Position numbers and translations under genes: made by a program. DNA of 49,291 nt from Candidatus Aphodovivens excrementavium (GTDB lineage Bacteria > Actinomycetota > Coriobacteriia > Coriobacteriales > Eggerthellaceae). Positions 35,032 through 42,784 of the stretch are shown one piece after another. Every line of letters begins with the position of its first letter. Position 1 is the stretch's first letter. The notes below the pieces were generated by a model. That model was given only the letters and a program-made list of their open reading frames with translations, searched no databases and was not told the origin of the DNA. The stretch spans positions 1 to 49,291 of the forward strand of contig DVKR01000031.1 of NCBI GenBank assembly GCA_018715935.1, given 5' to 3'.

Positions 35032-35060
35032 TGCCGCAAAAGTGGAATGGAGCTTCTAGC

Positions 35061-35675
35061 ATGAACAATCCGAGCAAGACGCGATCGCTTGTCTATGTTG
35101 GCATGACCGTTGCATTGCTGGCGGTGTCTGCCTGGGTGGCAATTCCTTTGGGGCCGGTTCCCTTTACGCTGCAGACCTTCGTTTTGACGTTTGCGCTGCT
35201 GGTGTTGCGTCCGGGCGAATGCTTTGCAGCGCTGTGCGCATACCTTGCCCTTGGGGCAATTGGCGTGCCGGTGTTTTCGGGCATGCGTGGCGGCTTGGGA
35301 ATGCTGGTTGGTCCTACGGGCGGGTTTCTGTGGGGCTTTGTGCTGGGCGCCGTGGTGGCGTTTTTGATGCTGATCCTGGTAAAGCGCAAGATTCTTGTGG
35401 CTCGGCAGAGCGGGGCAGTTCATGCTGGCCGCCGCGTTGAGACAGTAGGCGAACTTGCTGCCTGCGTGGCGTTTCTGCTCGTATCGTATCTGTGCGGTTG
35501 GGTGCAGCTGATGCTGGTGGCAGGCTTGAGCCCGCTGGCAGCCTTCCTTGCCGCCATTGCGCCGTTCGTCGTTCCCGACATTGTCAAGCTTGTTGCTGCG
35601 GTTGCCGTCGCCCGTGCGGTGCGCAAAGCCGTGCCCTCCATCCGGCGTCGAAAAGACTGTTCTAATCCATCCTAA
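35061..35675 (+). CDS. bioY: BioY biotin transporter (ECF S component)
   Basis: A 204-residue membrane protein with six spans. Characteristic BioY blocks: IPLGPVPFTLQTFVLTFALLVL (shown in part: GPVPFTLQTF, about 31-40), LALGAIGVPVFSG and GPTGGFLWGF. It captures biotin at the membrane, alone or with a shared ATPase. With birA 1.8 kb upstream and no biotin synthesis genes in view, this points to biotin uptake. TGGAATGGAGC precedes ATG 35061. A roughly 25-residue Arg/His-rich loop (about 117-137) lies between spans four and five. Confidence 0.92.
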   Translation: MNNPSKTRSLVYVGMTVALLAVSAWVAIPLGPVPFTLQTFVLTFALLVLRPGECFAALCAYLALGAIGVPVFSGMRGGLGMLVGPTGGFLWGFVLGAVVAFLMLILVKRKILVARQSGAVHAGRRVETVGELAACVAFLLVSYLCGWVQLMLVAGLSPLAAFLAAIAPFVVPDIVKLVAAVAVARAVRKAVPSIRRRKDCSNPS

Positions 35676-35733
35676 TCAGGCCTGTTGCGCTATACTCGAC
35701 ACGCTGGTTTCGACGGCATTTAGTTGGATTAGG
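35662..35733 (+). promoter_or_regulatory. fabH promoter region with flanking inverted repeats
   Basis: CTAATCC (35662-35668) and CCTAATC (35671-35677) lie upstream and GGATTAGG (35726-35733) downstream of a TATACT -10 box at 35691-35696. The downstream octamer is complementary to both upstream heptamers, so a regulator could bind both sides of the promoter, or the leader could pair. The first two sites overlap the end of bioY. The regulator is unknown. Confidence 0.45.
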
Positions 35734-35760
35734 TAAGAGCGAAGACGGGGGAGACGTTCC

Positions 35761-36873
35761 ATGGGTTGCGCTATCATCGGATGCGGAAAGGCGTTGCCTG
35801 CGCTTGAGGTTGCTAACGACGATTTGACCGCGTTGGTGGATACGAGTGATGAGTGGATTACCACGCGCACGGGCATAAAAACCCGTCGTATTTGCGTGGA
35901 TGAAACCAACGTCGACCTGGCCGAGGCGGCGGCGCGTCGCGCTTTGGGCTGGGAGTCGGGCGACTACAACGAACGTCGCGTCGAACCTGAAGAGATCGAC
36001 CTCATTGTGTATTCCACGGCAACGCCCGATGTGATGGTGCCAACATGCGCTGCGCTGTTGCGCCGCCGCCTTGGCCTTGTCAACGCGGCTGCGTTTGACA
36101 TGAACGCTGCATGCACGGGCTTTATCTACGGGCTTACGGTTGCAGAATCGATGATGGCAGCGTCTGCCGCGGGGGCTTCTGGTGCGCCGGGGCGCAACCC
36201 CGTTCGCCGTGCGTTGGTGGTGGGCGCCGAGCGGTTGACGCGCATCACGAATTGGCTCGACCGGAATACGTGCGTGCTGTTTGGCGATGGCGCCGGAGCT
36301 GCGGTTGTGGAATGGGATCCTGCGCGAGCGGGCATTCTGAGCACGTATATTCGCAACGACGACGACGATACCAACGCGCTTACCTGTCCAACGGCGTTTG
36401 ACGCTCCGCAGCCGTTCGACACGCAAGGCGTCAAGGTAGACGCGATGAAGAAAGCAGACCCCGGCTTGGCGCGTATCGACGAAGAGGTGGGGGTAACCGA
36501 GGCGGTGCAGGAGGGTCGTCCGCGACAGACGCTCTACATGCATGGTCAGAAGGTGTTCAAGTTCGCAGTCGAGGCGCTCAACCATGCTGTAGAAGAGGTG
36601 CTCGATCGCGCGGGGCTTACCATCGACGACGTGTCGTTTATCGTGCCGCACCAGGCCAACGAGCGCATTATCAAATACGCCGCAAAGAAAATGAAGCTTC
36701 CCTTGGACAGGTTCCAGGTTTCCATTGCGCACCGGGGCAACTCGTCTTCTGCGTGCATTCCCATGACCCTGTCCGACGCCTATGACGAGGGGCGCATAAA
36801 GCCAGGCGACAAGGTTATTCTGGTGGGGTTCGGCGGCGGCTTTACCAGCGGCGCCGTTTTGTTTGAGGCTTGA
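35761..36873 (+). CDS. fabH: 3-oxoacyl-ACP synthase III
   Basis: Starts fatty-acid chains by condensing acetyl-CoA or branched acyl-CoA with malonyl-ACP. The catalytic triad is visible: C118 in NAACTGF, His in IVPHQAN, Asn in AHRGNSSSA. Length 370 exceeds the usual 310-335 because of an Ala/Gly/Arg-rich loop after the active-site helix (about residues 134-150) and an acidic insert (about 225-262). It is alone here; the other fab genes are not nearby. GGGGGAGACGTTCC gives the ribosome site. It is convergent with the histidine kinase gene, with 14 bases between stops. Confidence 0.93.
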   Translation: MGCAIIGCGKALPALEVANDDLTALVDTSDEWITTRTGIKTRRICVDETNVDLAEAAARRALGWESGDYNERRVEPEEIDLIVYSTATPDVMVPTCAALLRRRLGLVNAAAFDMNAACTGFIYGLTVAESMMAASAAGASGAPGRNPVRRALVVGAERLTRITNWLDRNTCVLFGDGAGAAVVEWDPARAGILSTYIRNDDDDTNALTCPTAFDAPQPFDTQGVKVDAMKKADPGLARIDEEVGVTEAVQEGRPRQTLYMHGQKVFKFAVEALNHAVEEVLDRAGLTIDDVSFIVPHQANERIIKYAAKKMKLPLDRFQVSIAHRGNSSSACIPMTLSDAYDEGRIKPGDKVILVGFGGGFTSGAVLFEA

Positions 36874-36887
36874 TGTCCCGCTGGCTG

Positions 36888-37865
36888 TTACGCCGACGGA
36901 ACGGAGGGGATGGCAACGATAAAGCACGCGCCGCCTTCGGGCAGGTTCACCGCTTCCACCGTGCCGTCATGCGCTTCTACGATTGATTTCACGATTGCCA
37001 GACCCAGCCCGGTTCCGCCTGTGCCGCGTGCGCGCGAGGCGTCGGTTCGATAGAAGCGCTCGAATAGAAGCTTCGGATCGATGTCGCCGAATCCCGGCCC
37101 GTCGTCTTTTACGGTGATGATTGAGTTGCCGCGCATGCCGAAAAGCTCGATAACAATGTGCCCTCCCGGCTCGACAAAGCGGCTTGCGTTGTCAACCAGG
37201 TTCGAGATCACCTGACGCAGCTGGTCGCGGTCGCCCAGCACGTCGGGAGCTTCTCCCTCTATCCACACGTTCGCTTTTCGCTCGTCGAGTATCGGCTTGA
37301 GCGTGTCGAGCACGCCCTGCGCCAGGTCGTGCAAGTTGACGCGCCCAAGTTCAAGCGCGCGTGTGCCGTCTTCGATGTGCTGAAGTGCAAGCAGGTCGTT
37401 TACCAGGCGGCTCAGACGCTCACTTTCTTCCACGATGATGCCGCAGAACTTGTCGTGCAGGGCGGGCGGGAGGTCGGGGTCGCGCAACAAATCGGCGTTG
37501 CCTCTGATGGCGGTAAGCGGCGTGCGCAACTCATGCGCAACATCGCTTACGAACTGCGTCTGGCGTTTTTCGCGAAGGACAAGGTCTTGCTGCTGGCTCG
37601 CGGATTTTTTCACCAACGCCGAGATGGTGGCGGCAAGCTCGTCGGCTTCGTAGAGGCGGCCGTCCGAAGCGAAGGACACGTCGCCTCCTGCTGCGAAAGC
37701 GCGCACCTTCTTTTCCAAGATATTGAGCGGTTCGGCTAAAAAGTGGCCGATTATCAGGCTCAATATAAACGTGAGAAGCCCCAAAGGCAGAAGAAGCGCA
37801 AAAATGTAGGCCGGTGCGTCACTTACCAGGAACCACACGCCCAAGGCGAGCGTTCCGGTAAGCAC
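36888..37865 (-). CDS. PhoR/BaeS-like sensor histidine kinase, start codon uncertain
   Basis: Membrane kinase paired with the response regulator at 38044. From the GTG at 37865 it has two hydrophobic segments (about 3-15, 19-43), HAMP, HisKA with DVAHELRTPLTAI, and an ATPase domain with ISNLVDNASRF, KDDGPGFGD, FERFYRTD and GTGLGLAIVK. The frame stays open upstream to 37946 and encodes a plausible cytoplasmic start (VRLRKARYLIKRLQSYF), but no ATG, GTG or TTG precedes it: the region has merged with the 14-bp tandem array. Either the GTG is used, giving a shortened first span, or a non-standard start is used. The normal regulator-kinase overlap is replaced by a gap of 97 to 178 bases. Confidence 0.85.
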   Translation of the reverse strand: MLTGTLALGVWFLVSDAPAYIFALLLPLGLLTFILSLIIGHFLAEPLNILEKKVRAFAAGGDVSFASDGRLYEADELAATISALVKKSASQQQDLVLREKRQTQFVSDVAHELRTPLTAIRGNADLLRDPDLPPALHDKFCGIIVEESERLSRLVNDLLALQHIEDGTRALELGRVNLHDLAQGVLDTLKPILDERKANVWIEGEAPDVLGDRDQLRQVISNLVDNASRFVEPGGHIVIELFGMRGNSIITVKDDGPGFGDIDPKLLFERFYRTDASRARGTGGTGLGLAIVKSIVEAHDGTVEAVNLPEGGACFIVAIPSVPSA

Positions 37866-37931
37866 CGAAAGCAGCGTTGACAGGCAGGCGAAATATGACT
37901 GCAGCCGTTTGATGAGATACCTCGCTTTACG

Positions 37932-38052
37932 AAGGCGGACGAAGGGTTACGGACGAGAAGTAACGGACGAGAGCGGCTCACGAAGGGCAGCTCGCGAAGA
38001 GCGACATGCGAAGATCAGCTCACGAAGATCAACTCATGAAGGGCTACTGGCG
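37932..38052 (-). repeat. Eight-plus tandem 14-bp units between regulator stop and kinase start
   Basis: Read on the minus strand, units run from 38052 to 37932 with period 14 (one unit of 13, a partial last one of 10): CGCCAGTAGCCCTT (contains the TAG stop of the regulator), CATGAGTTGATCTT, CGTGAGCTGATCTT, CGCATGTCGCTCTT, CGCGAGCTGCCCTT, CGTGAGCCGCTCT, CGTCCGTTACTTCT, CGTCCGTAACCCTT, then CGTCCGCCTT. The period is not a multiple of three and there are no spacers. The first unit is the 3' end of the coding sequence, so the array appears to have grown out of the stop-codon region. Confidence 0.92.
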
Positions 38053-38739
38053 AAAACGGTATCCGTAGCCACGCACCGTTTCAACCAGGCCGGGGTCGTA
38101 CCCGGCGCTTTCGATTTTGTCGCGCAAGCGTTTGATGTGCGTGTCAACCGTCTTCGTTTCGGTGAGGTATTCCCATCCCCAGGCCTCGCGCAGCAGATCT
38201 TCGCGAGAGACGACCTTGCCTGCGTTACGCATCAGGCATGCCATCAGCTCGAATTCGCGGGGCGTGAGCTCTATGGGGCCTTTGTCGCCCTTGGCGGTGT
38301 GAGCGTCTTCGTCGAGCGTGATGCCGCTTGCGGTAATGGCGCGCGTGGCGGAGGGGAAGTCTCCGCCGGAGCCACGGCGCAAGAGCGCGCGCACGCGCGC
38401 AATGAGCTCGCGAACGCCAAACGGCTTCGCCAGATAATCGTCGCCGCCAATTTCCAAGCCCACCACTTTGTCTAGTTCCGTATCGCGGGCAGAAAGGAAC
38501 AGGACGGGCGCGGCGGTTTTAGACCGCAGACGCCGACACAGCTCGTAGCCGTCCATGCCGGGAAGCATGATGTCGAGAACGAACAGGTCGTAGGGTTTTG
38601 CGAGCGCCATCTCGTAGGCGGTTTCACCGTTGTCGGCAACGTCGACCGAAAAGCCTTCTTTTTGCAGCGCATACGACACGAATTCGGTGATGGAAGGCTC
38701 GTCGTCAACGAGTAGGATACGGGTAGGAGCGTCGGTCAT
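38044..38739 (-). CDS. OmpR/PhoB-family response regulator
   Basis: A 231-residue regulator: acidic pocket VDDE (residues 11-14), phospho-acceptor D56 (LFVLDIMLPGMDGYE), KPF near 106, then a winged helix ending TVRGYGYRFRQ. The start at 38739 (MTDAPTRILLVDDE) follows AAGGAGG; the open frame extends 35 codons upstream but without a ribosome site. It is divergent from coaX and shares a 211-base gap with it. Co-transcription with the kinase at 36888 is likely despite the repeat array between them. Target genes unknown. Confidence 0.93.
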   Translation of the reverse strand: MTDAPTRILLVDDEPSITEFVSYALQKEGFSVDVADNGETAYEMALAKPYDLFVLDIMLPGMDGYELCRRLRSKTAAPVLFLSARDTELDKVVGLEIGGDDYLAKPFGVRELIARVRALLRRGSGGDFPSATRAITASGITLDEDAHTAKGDKGPIELTPREFELMACLMRNAGKVVSREDLLREAWGWEYLTETKTVDTHIKRLRDKIESAGYDPGLVETVRGYGYRFRQ

Positions 38740-38858
38740 AGCAATCCTCCTTGGCGTTGCCATACGGTGCGGTGAATTGACGCGCATCGTGTGACGGCTT
38801 TCGTGCGGCGGGTGCTTCTGCCGACAAAGGCGCACCCTCATCAAAGAGCTTGTTCTCT

Positions 38859-38876
38859 ACCTCTATAATGAGAGGT
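38859..38876 (+). promoter_or_regulatory. Palindrome over the coaX -10 box
   Basis: ACCTCT-ATAATG-AGAGGT, a perfect 6+6 bp inverted repeat, contains TATAAT (38864-38869). A protein bound here would cover the promoter. It lies 75 bases before the coaX start and about 120 bases before the divergent regulator gene. Confidence 0.5.
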
Positions 38877-38950
38877 CGTTCAAACAAACGCATTGAAACC
38901 TAGTAGTGATTATAGCCGCCAACCACCCATGCAGAAGGGATGTTGAGAAG

Positions 38951-39748
38951 ATGTTGCTTGCCATCGATGTGGGGAACACGCAAACGGTCATTGGCGTATA
39001 TGAAGGTCAAACGCTGCAGCATATGTGGCGCATTGCCACGAACAAGCAGCACACGTCCGACGAGCTGCGGTTGAAGCTTATGCCCTTGCTGAGCTCGGAG
39101 GGCATCGATTCGTCCGATCTAGCGGGCGCGGTTTTAGCGTCGGTGGTGCCGCAGCTGTCGCATGGGTGGCAGTCTGCGTTGCGTAAGCTGGTGGGCGCCG
39201 AGCCTTTGGTGTGCACGGCGGACTCCGCCGGGGAGGAGCTGTTTCCCACCGCCTATGCCAACCCCTCAGAGATTGGCGCTGACCGTGTGGCAGACGCCGT
39301 TGCCGCACGTTCGCTCTATGGGCAGCCGGTGGTAGTGGTAGATTTTGGTACGGCGACCAACATCGAGGTTATCGATCGGGAAGGTGTATTCGTGGGGGGC
39401 GTGATTGCCCCCGGCGTGGAGACTTCCGCCGCAGCGCTGTTTTCGCACGCCAACCGCCTGTCGGCTATCGAGCTGGAAGACCCCCATACGGCCATCGGGG
39501 GAAACACGGCACAGGCTATGCAGGCAGGCATCGTGTATGGCGAAGCGGAACGCGTGGATGGCTTGGTTCAGCGTATTTTCGACCAACTTGGGTATAAAGC
39601 TCCGGTTGTGGCAACGGGCGGCTTGGCTGCGCGCGTAGCTCCGCTTTCGCGCACGATCACGATGGTGAACAAAGAGCTTACTCTTGAAGGTCTTCGGCGT
39701 TTTTTTGAAGAAAGAGGGGCTTGCGAGCATGGAGGATGTAGAGACTAA
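38951..39748 (+). CDS. coaX: Type III pantothenate kinase
   Basis: First step of coenzyme A synthesis, ATP-dependent phosphorylation of pantothenate; the CoaX type needs a monovalent cation and is insensitive to CoA. ASKHA-fold motifs: MLLAIDVGNTQTVIGVY (phosphate 1, residues 1-17), GADRVADAVAAR with the catalytic Asp, VVDFGTATNIEVID (phosphate 2, about 134-147) and ATGGLAARVAP (about 222-232). Length 265 is standard. The stop overlaps the start of the next gene by 20 bases. GTTGAGAAG before the ATG is a weak ribosome site. Confidence 0.95.
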   Translation: MLLAIDVGNTQTVIGVYEGQTLQHMWRIATNKQHTSDELRLKLMPLLSSEGIDSSDLAGAVLASVVPQLSHGWQSALRKLVGAEPLVCTADSAGEELFPTAYANPSEIGADRVADAVAARSLYGQPVVVVDFGTATNIEVIDREGVFVGGVIAPGVETSAAALFSHANRLSAIELEDPHTAIGGNTAQAMQAGIVYGEAERVDGLVQRIFDQLGYKAPVVATGGLAARVAPLSRTITMVNKELTLEGLRRFFEERGACEHGGCRD

Positions 39749-40142
39749 ATCCGAACCGGAACGAGGGTTTTTCCCTCTTCATTTTGACGGCGACAACAGC
39801 TACCCCGAATGCGAGCAGTGCGACAGATGCTGCCACGTCAACGTGTTGGCGATGACGCACGAAGAAGTGCAGAGAATTCGCGACTACGCAGCTGCGCACG
39901 ACATCCATCCCGTCGACCGCAACAAGGAATGTTGCTGCTTTGAGGATCCCGTGCATGGCGGTTGCATGGTGTGGGAGGCACGCGCCCAGGTGTGCCGACT
40001 CTACAATTGCCATGTTCCGCGGCTGGAAATCCTGCGACAAAATCCCAATATCCACGTGCCCGACGATCTCCCTTGGGTCGATATGCACGAGTGCTTCATC
40101 AATAACAACGAATTCGACCCGCGCTGGGCAACGGTTTCGTAG
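39729..40142 (+). CDS. YkgJ-like zinc/iron-chelating Cys-rich protein
   Basis: A 137-residue cytoplasmic protein with a Cys cluster: CEQCDRCCH (about residues 28-36), ECCCF (about 68-72), GGCMVW, CRLYNCHVPR, and a terminal HECFINNNEFDP. This pattern is that of the CxxCxxCC (YkgJ) family, annotated as zinc- or iron-chelating; biochemical role unknown. The start at 39729 lies inside coaX, giving a 20-base overlap and probable translational coupling. An alternative in-frame ATG at 39684 would place 15 residues of coaX overlap at the N-terminus with no ribosome site. Confidence 0.8.
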   Translation: MEDVETKSEPERGFFPLHFDGDNSYPECEQCDRCCHVNVLAMTHEEVQRIRDYAAAHDIHPVDRNKECCCFEDPVHGGCMVWEARAQVCRLYNCHVPRLEILRQNPNIHVPDDLPWVDMHECFINNNEFDPRWATVS

Positions 40143-40153
40143 AGAAAAACTTC

Positions 40154-40246
40154 CGTTAGGCAGAGGGCTCTGCCGGACCGAGGCTTTGCCTGAGCGCGAG
40201 CCTTGCCGGAGCGACGCCTCTGCTGGAGCGAGAGCCCTGCTGTCAG
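40154..40246 (+). repeat. Tandem ~17-bp repeats between the YkgJ-like gene and fhs
   Basis: Units 40154-40169, 40170-40185, 40186-40202, 40203-40219 and 40220-40236, then a partial 40237-40246, all of the pattern YTGCCGGAGCGAGAGCCT. Within the array the three 17-bp units are closest to each other. It begins 12 bases after the stop, so unlike others it does not clearly include the stop codon. Confidence 0.8.
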
Positions 40247-40339
40247 GTATTTTCACCCCTCGGCATGACTGTGGAAACGCGTGGGCGTCAACCCGGGTAC
40301 AATGTGACCCAAGACGTTTCCAGGGGAAGGAGCCCATCC

Positions 40340-42028
40340 ATGCTGAGCGATATCGAAATTGCGCAATCGATCACGCCGGAGCCCATTGCCGGCATTGCCA
40401 AGAAGGCTGGCATCGACGACAAGTATCTCGAATGCTACGGCAACTACAAGGCGAAGGTCGACTACAACTTGCTGCGCAACGAGAAGCATGAGCCGGGCAA
40501 GCTGATCTTGGTTACCGCCATCAACCCCACGCCAGCCGGCGAGGGAAAAACCACCACGACGGTTGGGTTGGCCGACGCTCTTTCCAAGCGCGGCAAAAAC
40601 GTCATGGTTGCCTTGCGCGAGCCCTCGCTCGGCCCGGTGTTTGGCATCAAGGGCGGCGCAGCAGGCGGCGGGTATGCCCAGGTAGTTCCTATGGAAGACA
40701 TCAACCTGCATTTCACGGGCGACTTTCATGCCATCGGCGCTGCCAACAACCTGCTGGCAGCGCTCCTGGATGCCCATATCCACAACGGCAACGAGCTTGG
40801 CATCGACGTGCGCAAGATAACGTGGAAGCGCGTGGTTGACATGAACGATCGCCAACTGCGCTTTATCGTCGACGGCTTGGGCGGCAAGGCGAACGGGGTC
40901 CCGCGCGAAGACGGCTTCGACATCACCGTTGCGTCCGAAGTGATGGCGATTTTCTGTCTGGCAACCTCCATCACCGACCTCAAAGAGCGTTTGGGACGTA
41001 TTGTGGTTGGCTATACCTTCGACGACAAGCCCGTTACGGCTCACGACCTGCATGCCGAAGGCGCTATGACTGCGCTTCTGAAAGACGCGCTCAAGCCCAA
41101 CCTGGTGCAGACGCTTGAGGGCACGCCGGCGTTCGTGCACGGTGGGCCGTTCGCTAACATCGCTCACGGCTGCAATTCCATCATGGCTACCCGCATGGCG
41201 ATGGCCTTGGGCGACTATTGCGTTACCGAGGCGGGATTCGGTGCCGACCTCGGCGCCGAGAAGTTCCTCGACATCAAGTGCCGTCTTGCGGGGCTTGCGC
41301 CCGATGCCGTAGTGGTGGTTGCTACCGTGCGTGCGTTGAAGAATCACGGCGGCGTTGCCAAGGCGGATCTCAACGAAGAGAACTTGGAGGCTTTGGAGGC
41401 GGGTCTTCCGAACTTGCTGCAGCATGTGGAAAACATCACCAAGGTCTACAACCTTCCGTGCGTGGTGGCCATTAACGAGTTCCCCACTGACACGAAGGCG
41501 GAAGTTGAGCTGGTCGAGCGCAAGTGCAAGGAGCTGGGCGTTAACGTTGCCTTGTCTCAGGTGTGGGCGAAGGGCGGCGACGGCGGCCTGGAGCTGGCCG
41601 ACGAAGTGGTGCGCCTGTGCGCAGAGGGCGACAGCGAGGGTCGCTGCGCCAACACGTTCCAGTTCGCCTACGAAGACGACCTTTCCTTGGCAGAGAAGAT
41701 CGAGGCTATCGCGAAGCGCGTGTATCATGCCGATGGCGTGAACTTCGAGCCGAGCGCGCGTAAGGAGCTTGCCAAGCTGGAGAGCTTGGGGTTCGGCGGC
41801 ATGCCCGTATGCATGGCGAAGACCCAGTACTCCTTCTCGGACGATCAGACCAAGCTGGGCGCTCCGCGCGACTTCACCGTCACGGTGCGCCAGGTGAAGG
41901 TGAGTGCCGGCGCCGGGTTCGTGGTGGCGCTTACGGGCTCCATCATGACGATGCCCGGTTTGGGCAAAGCGCCTGCCGCGTTTAAGATCGACGTTGACGA
42001 AACGGGCAAGATCAGCGGCTTGTTCTAA
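40340..42028 (+). CDS. fhs: Formate-tetrahydrofolate ligase
   Basis: ATP-dependent entry of formate into the C1-tetrahydrofolate pool (methyl branch of the Wood-Ljungdahl route, or purine/serine supply). The 562-residue protein has P-loop [16 protein letters not shown] (about 55-70), [21 protein letters not shown] (shown in part: [14 protein letters not shown]) and [11 protein letters not shown], as in known enzymes. ATG 40340 follows GGGAAGGAG. TACAAT at 40298-40303 may be the -10 box. Followed by a long hairpin, then fchA-like and folD genes. Confidence 0.96.
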   Translation: MLSDIEIAQSITPEPIAGIAKKAGIDDKYLECYGNYKAKVDYNLLRNEKHEPGKLILVTAINPTPAGEGKTTTTVGLADALSKRGKNVMVALREPSLGPVFGIKGGAAGGGYAQVVPMEDINLHFTGDFHAIGAANNLLAALLDAHIHNGNELGIDVRKITWKRVVDMNDRQLRFIVDGLGGKANGVPREDGFDITVASEVMAIFCLATSITDLKERLGRIVVGYTFDDKPVTAHDLHAEGAMTALLKDALKPNLVQTLEGTPAFVHGGPFANIAHGCNSIMATRMAMALGDYCVTEAGFGADLGAEKFLDIKCRLAGLAPDAVVVVATVRALKNHGGVAKADLNEENLEALEAGLPNLLQHVENITKVYNLPCVVAINEFPTDTKAEVELVERKCKELGVNVALSQVWAKGGDGGLELADEVVRLCAEGDSEGRCANTFQFAYEDDLSLAEKIEAIAKRVYHADGVNFEPSARKELAKLESLGFGGMPVCMAKTQYSFSDDQTKLGAPRDFTVTVRQVKVSAGAGFVVALTGSIMTMPGLGKAPAAFKIDVDETGKISGLF

Positions 42029-42051
42029 CGAGTACACCGCTGCTTGACGCT

Positions 42052-42115
42052 GAGGGAGGCCCTGACGGCTCGCTTTCGCGCGACCCTGCGAAGTCGGAGC
42101 GCCAGGGCCTCTCTC
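42052..42115 (+). terminator. Long hairpin between fhs and the fchA-like gene
   Basis: A 13-bp outer stem (42052-42064 with 42103-42115, one G-U pair) and an inner TTCGC/GCGAA stem, about 64 bases in total. No T-run follows, so full termination is uncertain; it could attenuate read-through or protect the fhs mRNA, giving different levels of Fhs and the two downstream proteins. Confidence 0.6.
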
Positions 42116-42158
42116 GCTGACTTTGACTCGAATCGCGAATTGCACGGAGCTGTTGAAG

Positions 42159-42776
42159 ATGAACCTCGACACCGAATTTCTTGAGAAGCTTGCTTCTGCC
42201 GATCCCGCGCCGGGCGGTGGCGGGGCAAGCGCCTATGCAGGAGCGCTTGCCGCCGCATTGGCCGCCATGGTTGGCAACCTGGCAGTTGGAAAACAGAAAT
42301 ACGCCGACGAGCAGGAGGGGATCCTTGCGTCGCTCGAGCGCTTGGCGCAACTGAGAGCCCGCCTGCTTGATTTGGTGTCCGCCGACGCTGGCGCCTACCT
42401 GCCGCTCAATCGCGCCTACCGCATGCCGCGCGGCACCGCCAGCGAGGCGGCGGCGCGCCAGGAAGCAATTCAGGAGGCGCTAGGTCCGGCATGCGATGTG
42501 CCGCTTGAGATCATGGAGTCGTGTTCCGACATCATCGACGAGGCCGATTACCTGGCACGCCACGGCAGCAAGCTTGCCGTGTCGGACGCCGGGGCGGCGG
42601 CAGTGCTCGCGCGCGGCGCGCTGGTCTCTGCGGCCATGAATATATTCCTAAACGTCGACAGCATGACTGATCCTGAGCGGGCTTTGCGCTACCGTGCCCG
42701 CGTAAACGAGATGATGATCAGTGCCCAGATGCGATCCGACATCGTTGCATCGCTGGTCATGGGCTATTTGCAATAG
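42159..42776 (+). CDS. Cyclodeaminase/cyclohydrolase family protein (FchA-like)
   Basis: A 205-residue helical protein of the formiminotransferase-cyclodeaminase C-terminal family. The N-terminal PAPGGGGASAYAGALAAALAAMV (shown in part: DPAPGGGGASAYAGALAAAL) is the family signature. In clostridia the same-size stand-alone protein beside fhs and folD is FchA, methenyl-tetrahydrofolate cyclohydrolase. The neighbours here are fhs and folD, so cyclohydrolase is the likely activity rather than histidine-derived cyclodeaminase. ATG 42159 (MNLDTEF) is preferred over a TTG at 42123. It ends 8 bases before folD. Confidence 0.85.
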   Translation: MNLDTEFLEKLASADPAPGGGGASAYAGALAAALAAMVGNLAVGKQKYADEQEGILASLERLAQLRARLLDLVSADAGAYLPLNRAYRMPRGTASEAAARQEAIQEALGPACDVPLEIMESCSDIIDEADYLARHGSKLAVSDAGAAAVLARGALVSAAMNIFLNVDSMTDPERALRYRARVNEMMISAQMRSDIVASLVMGYLQ

Positions 42777-42784
42777 GGGCGGGT

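Noticed and set aside
37932-38052. CRISPR array
   Set aside because: Units are only 14 bp, directly adjoining with no spacers, start inside a coding sequence, and there are no cas genes.
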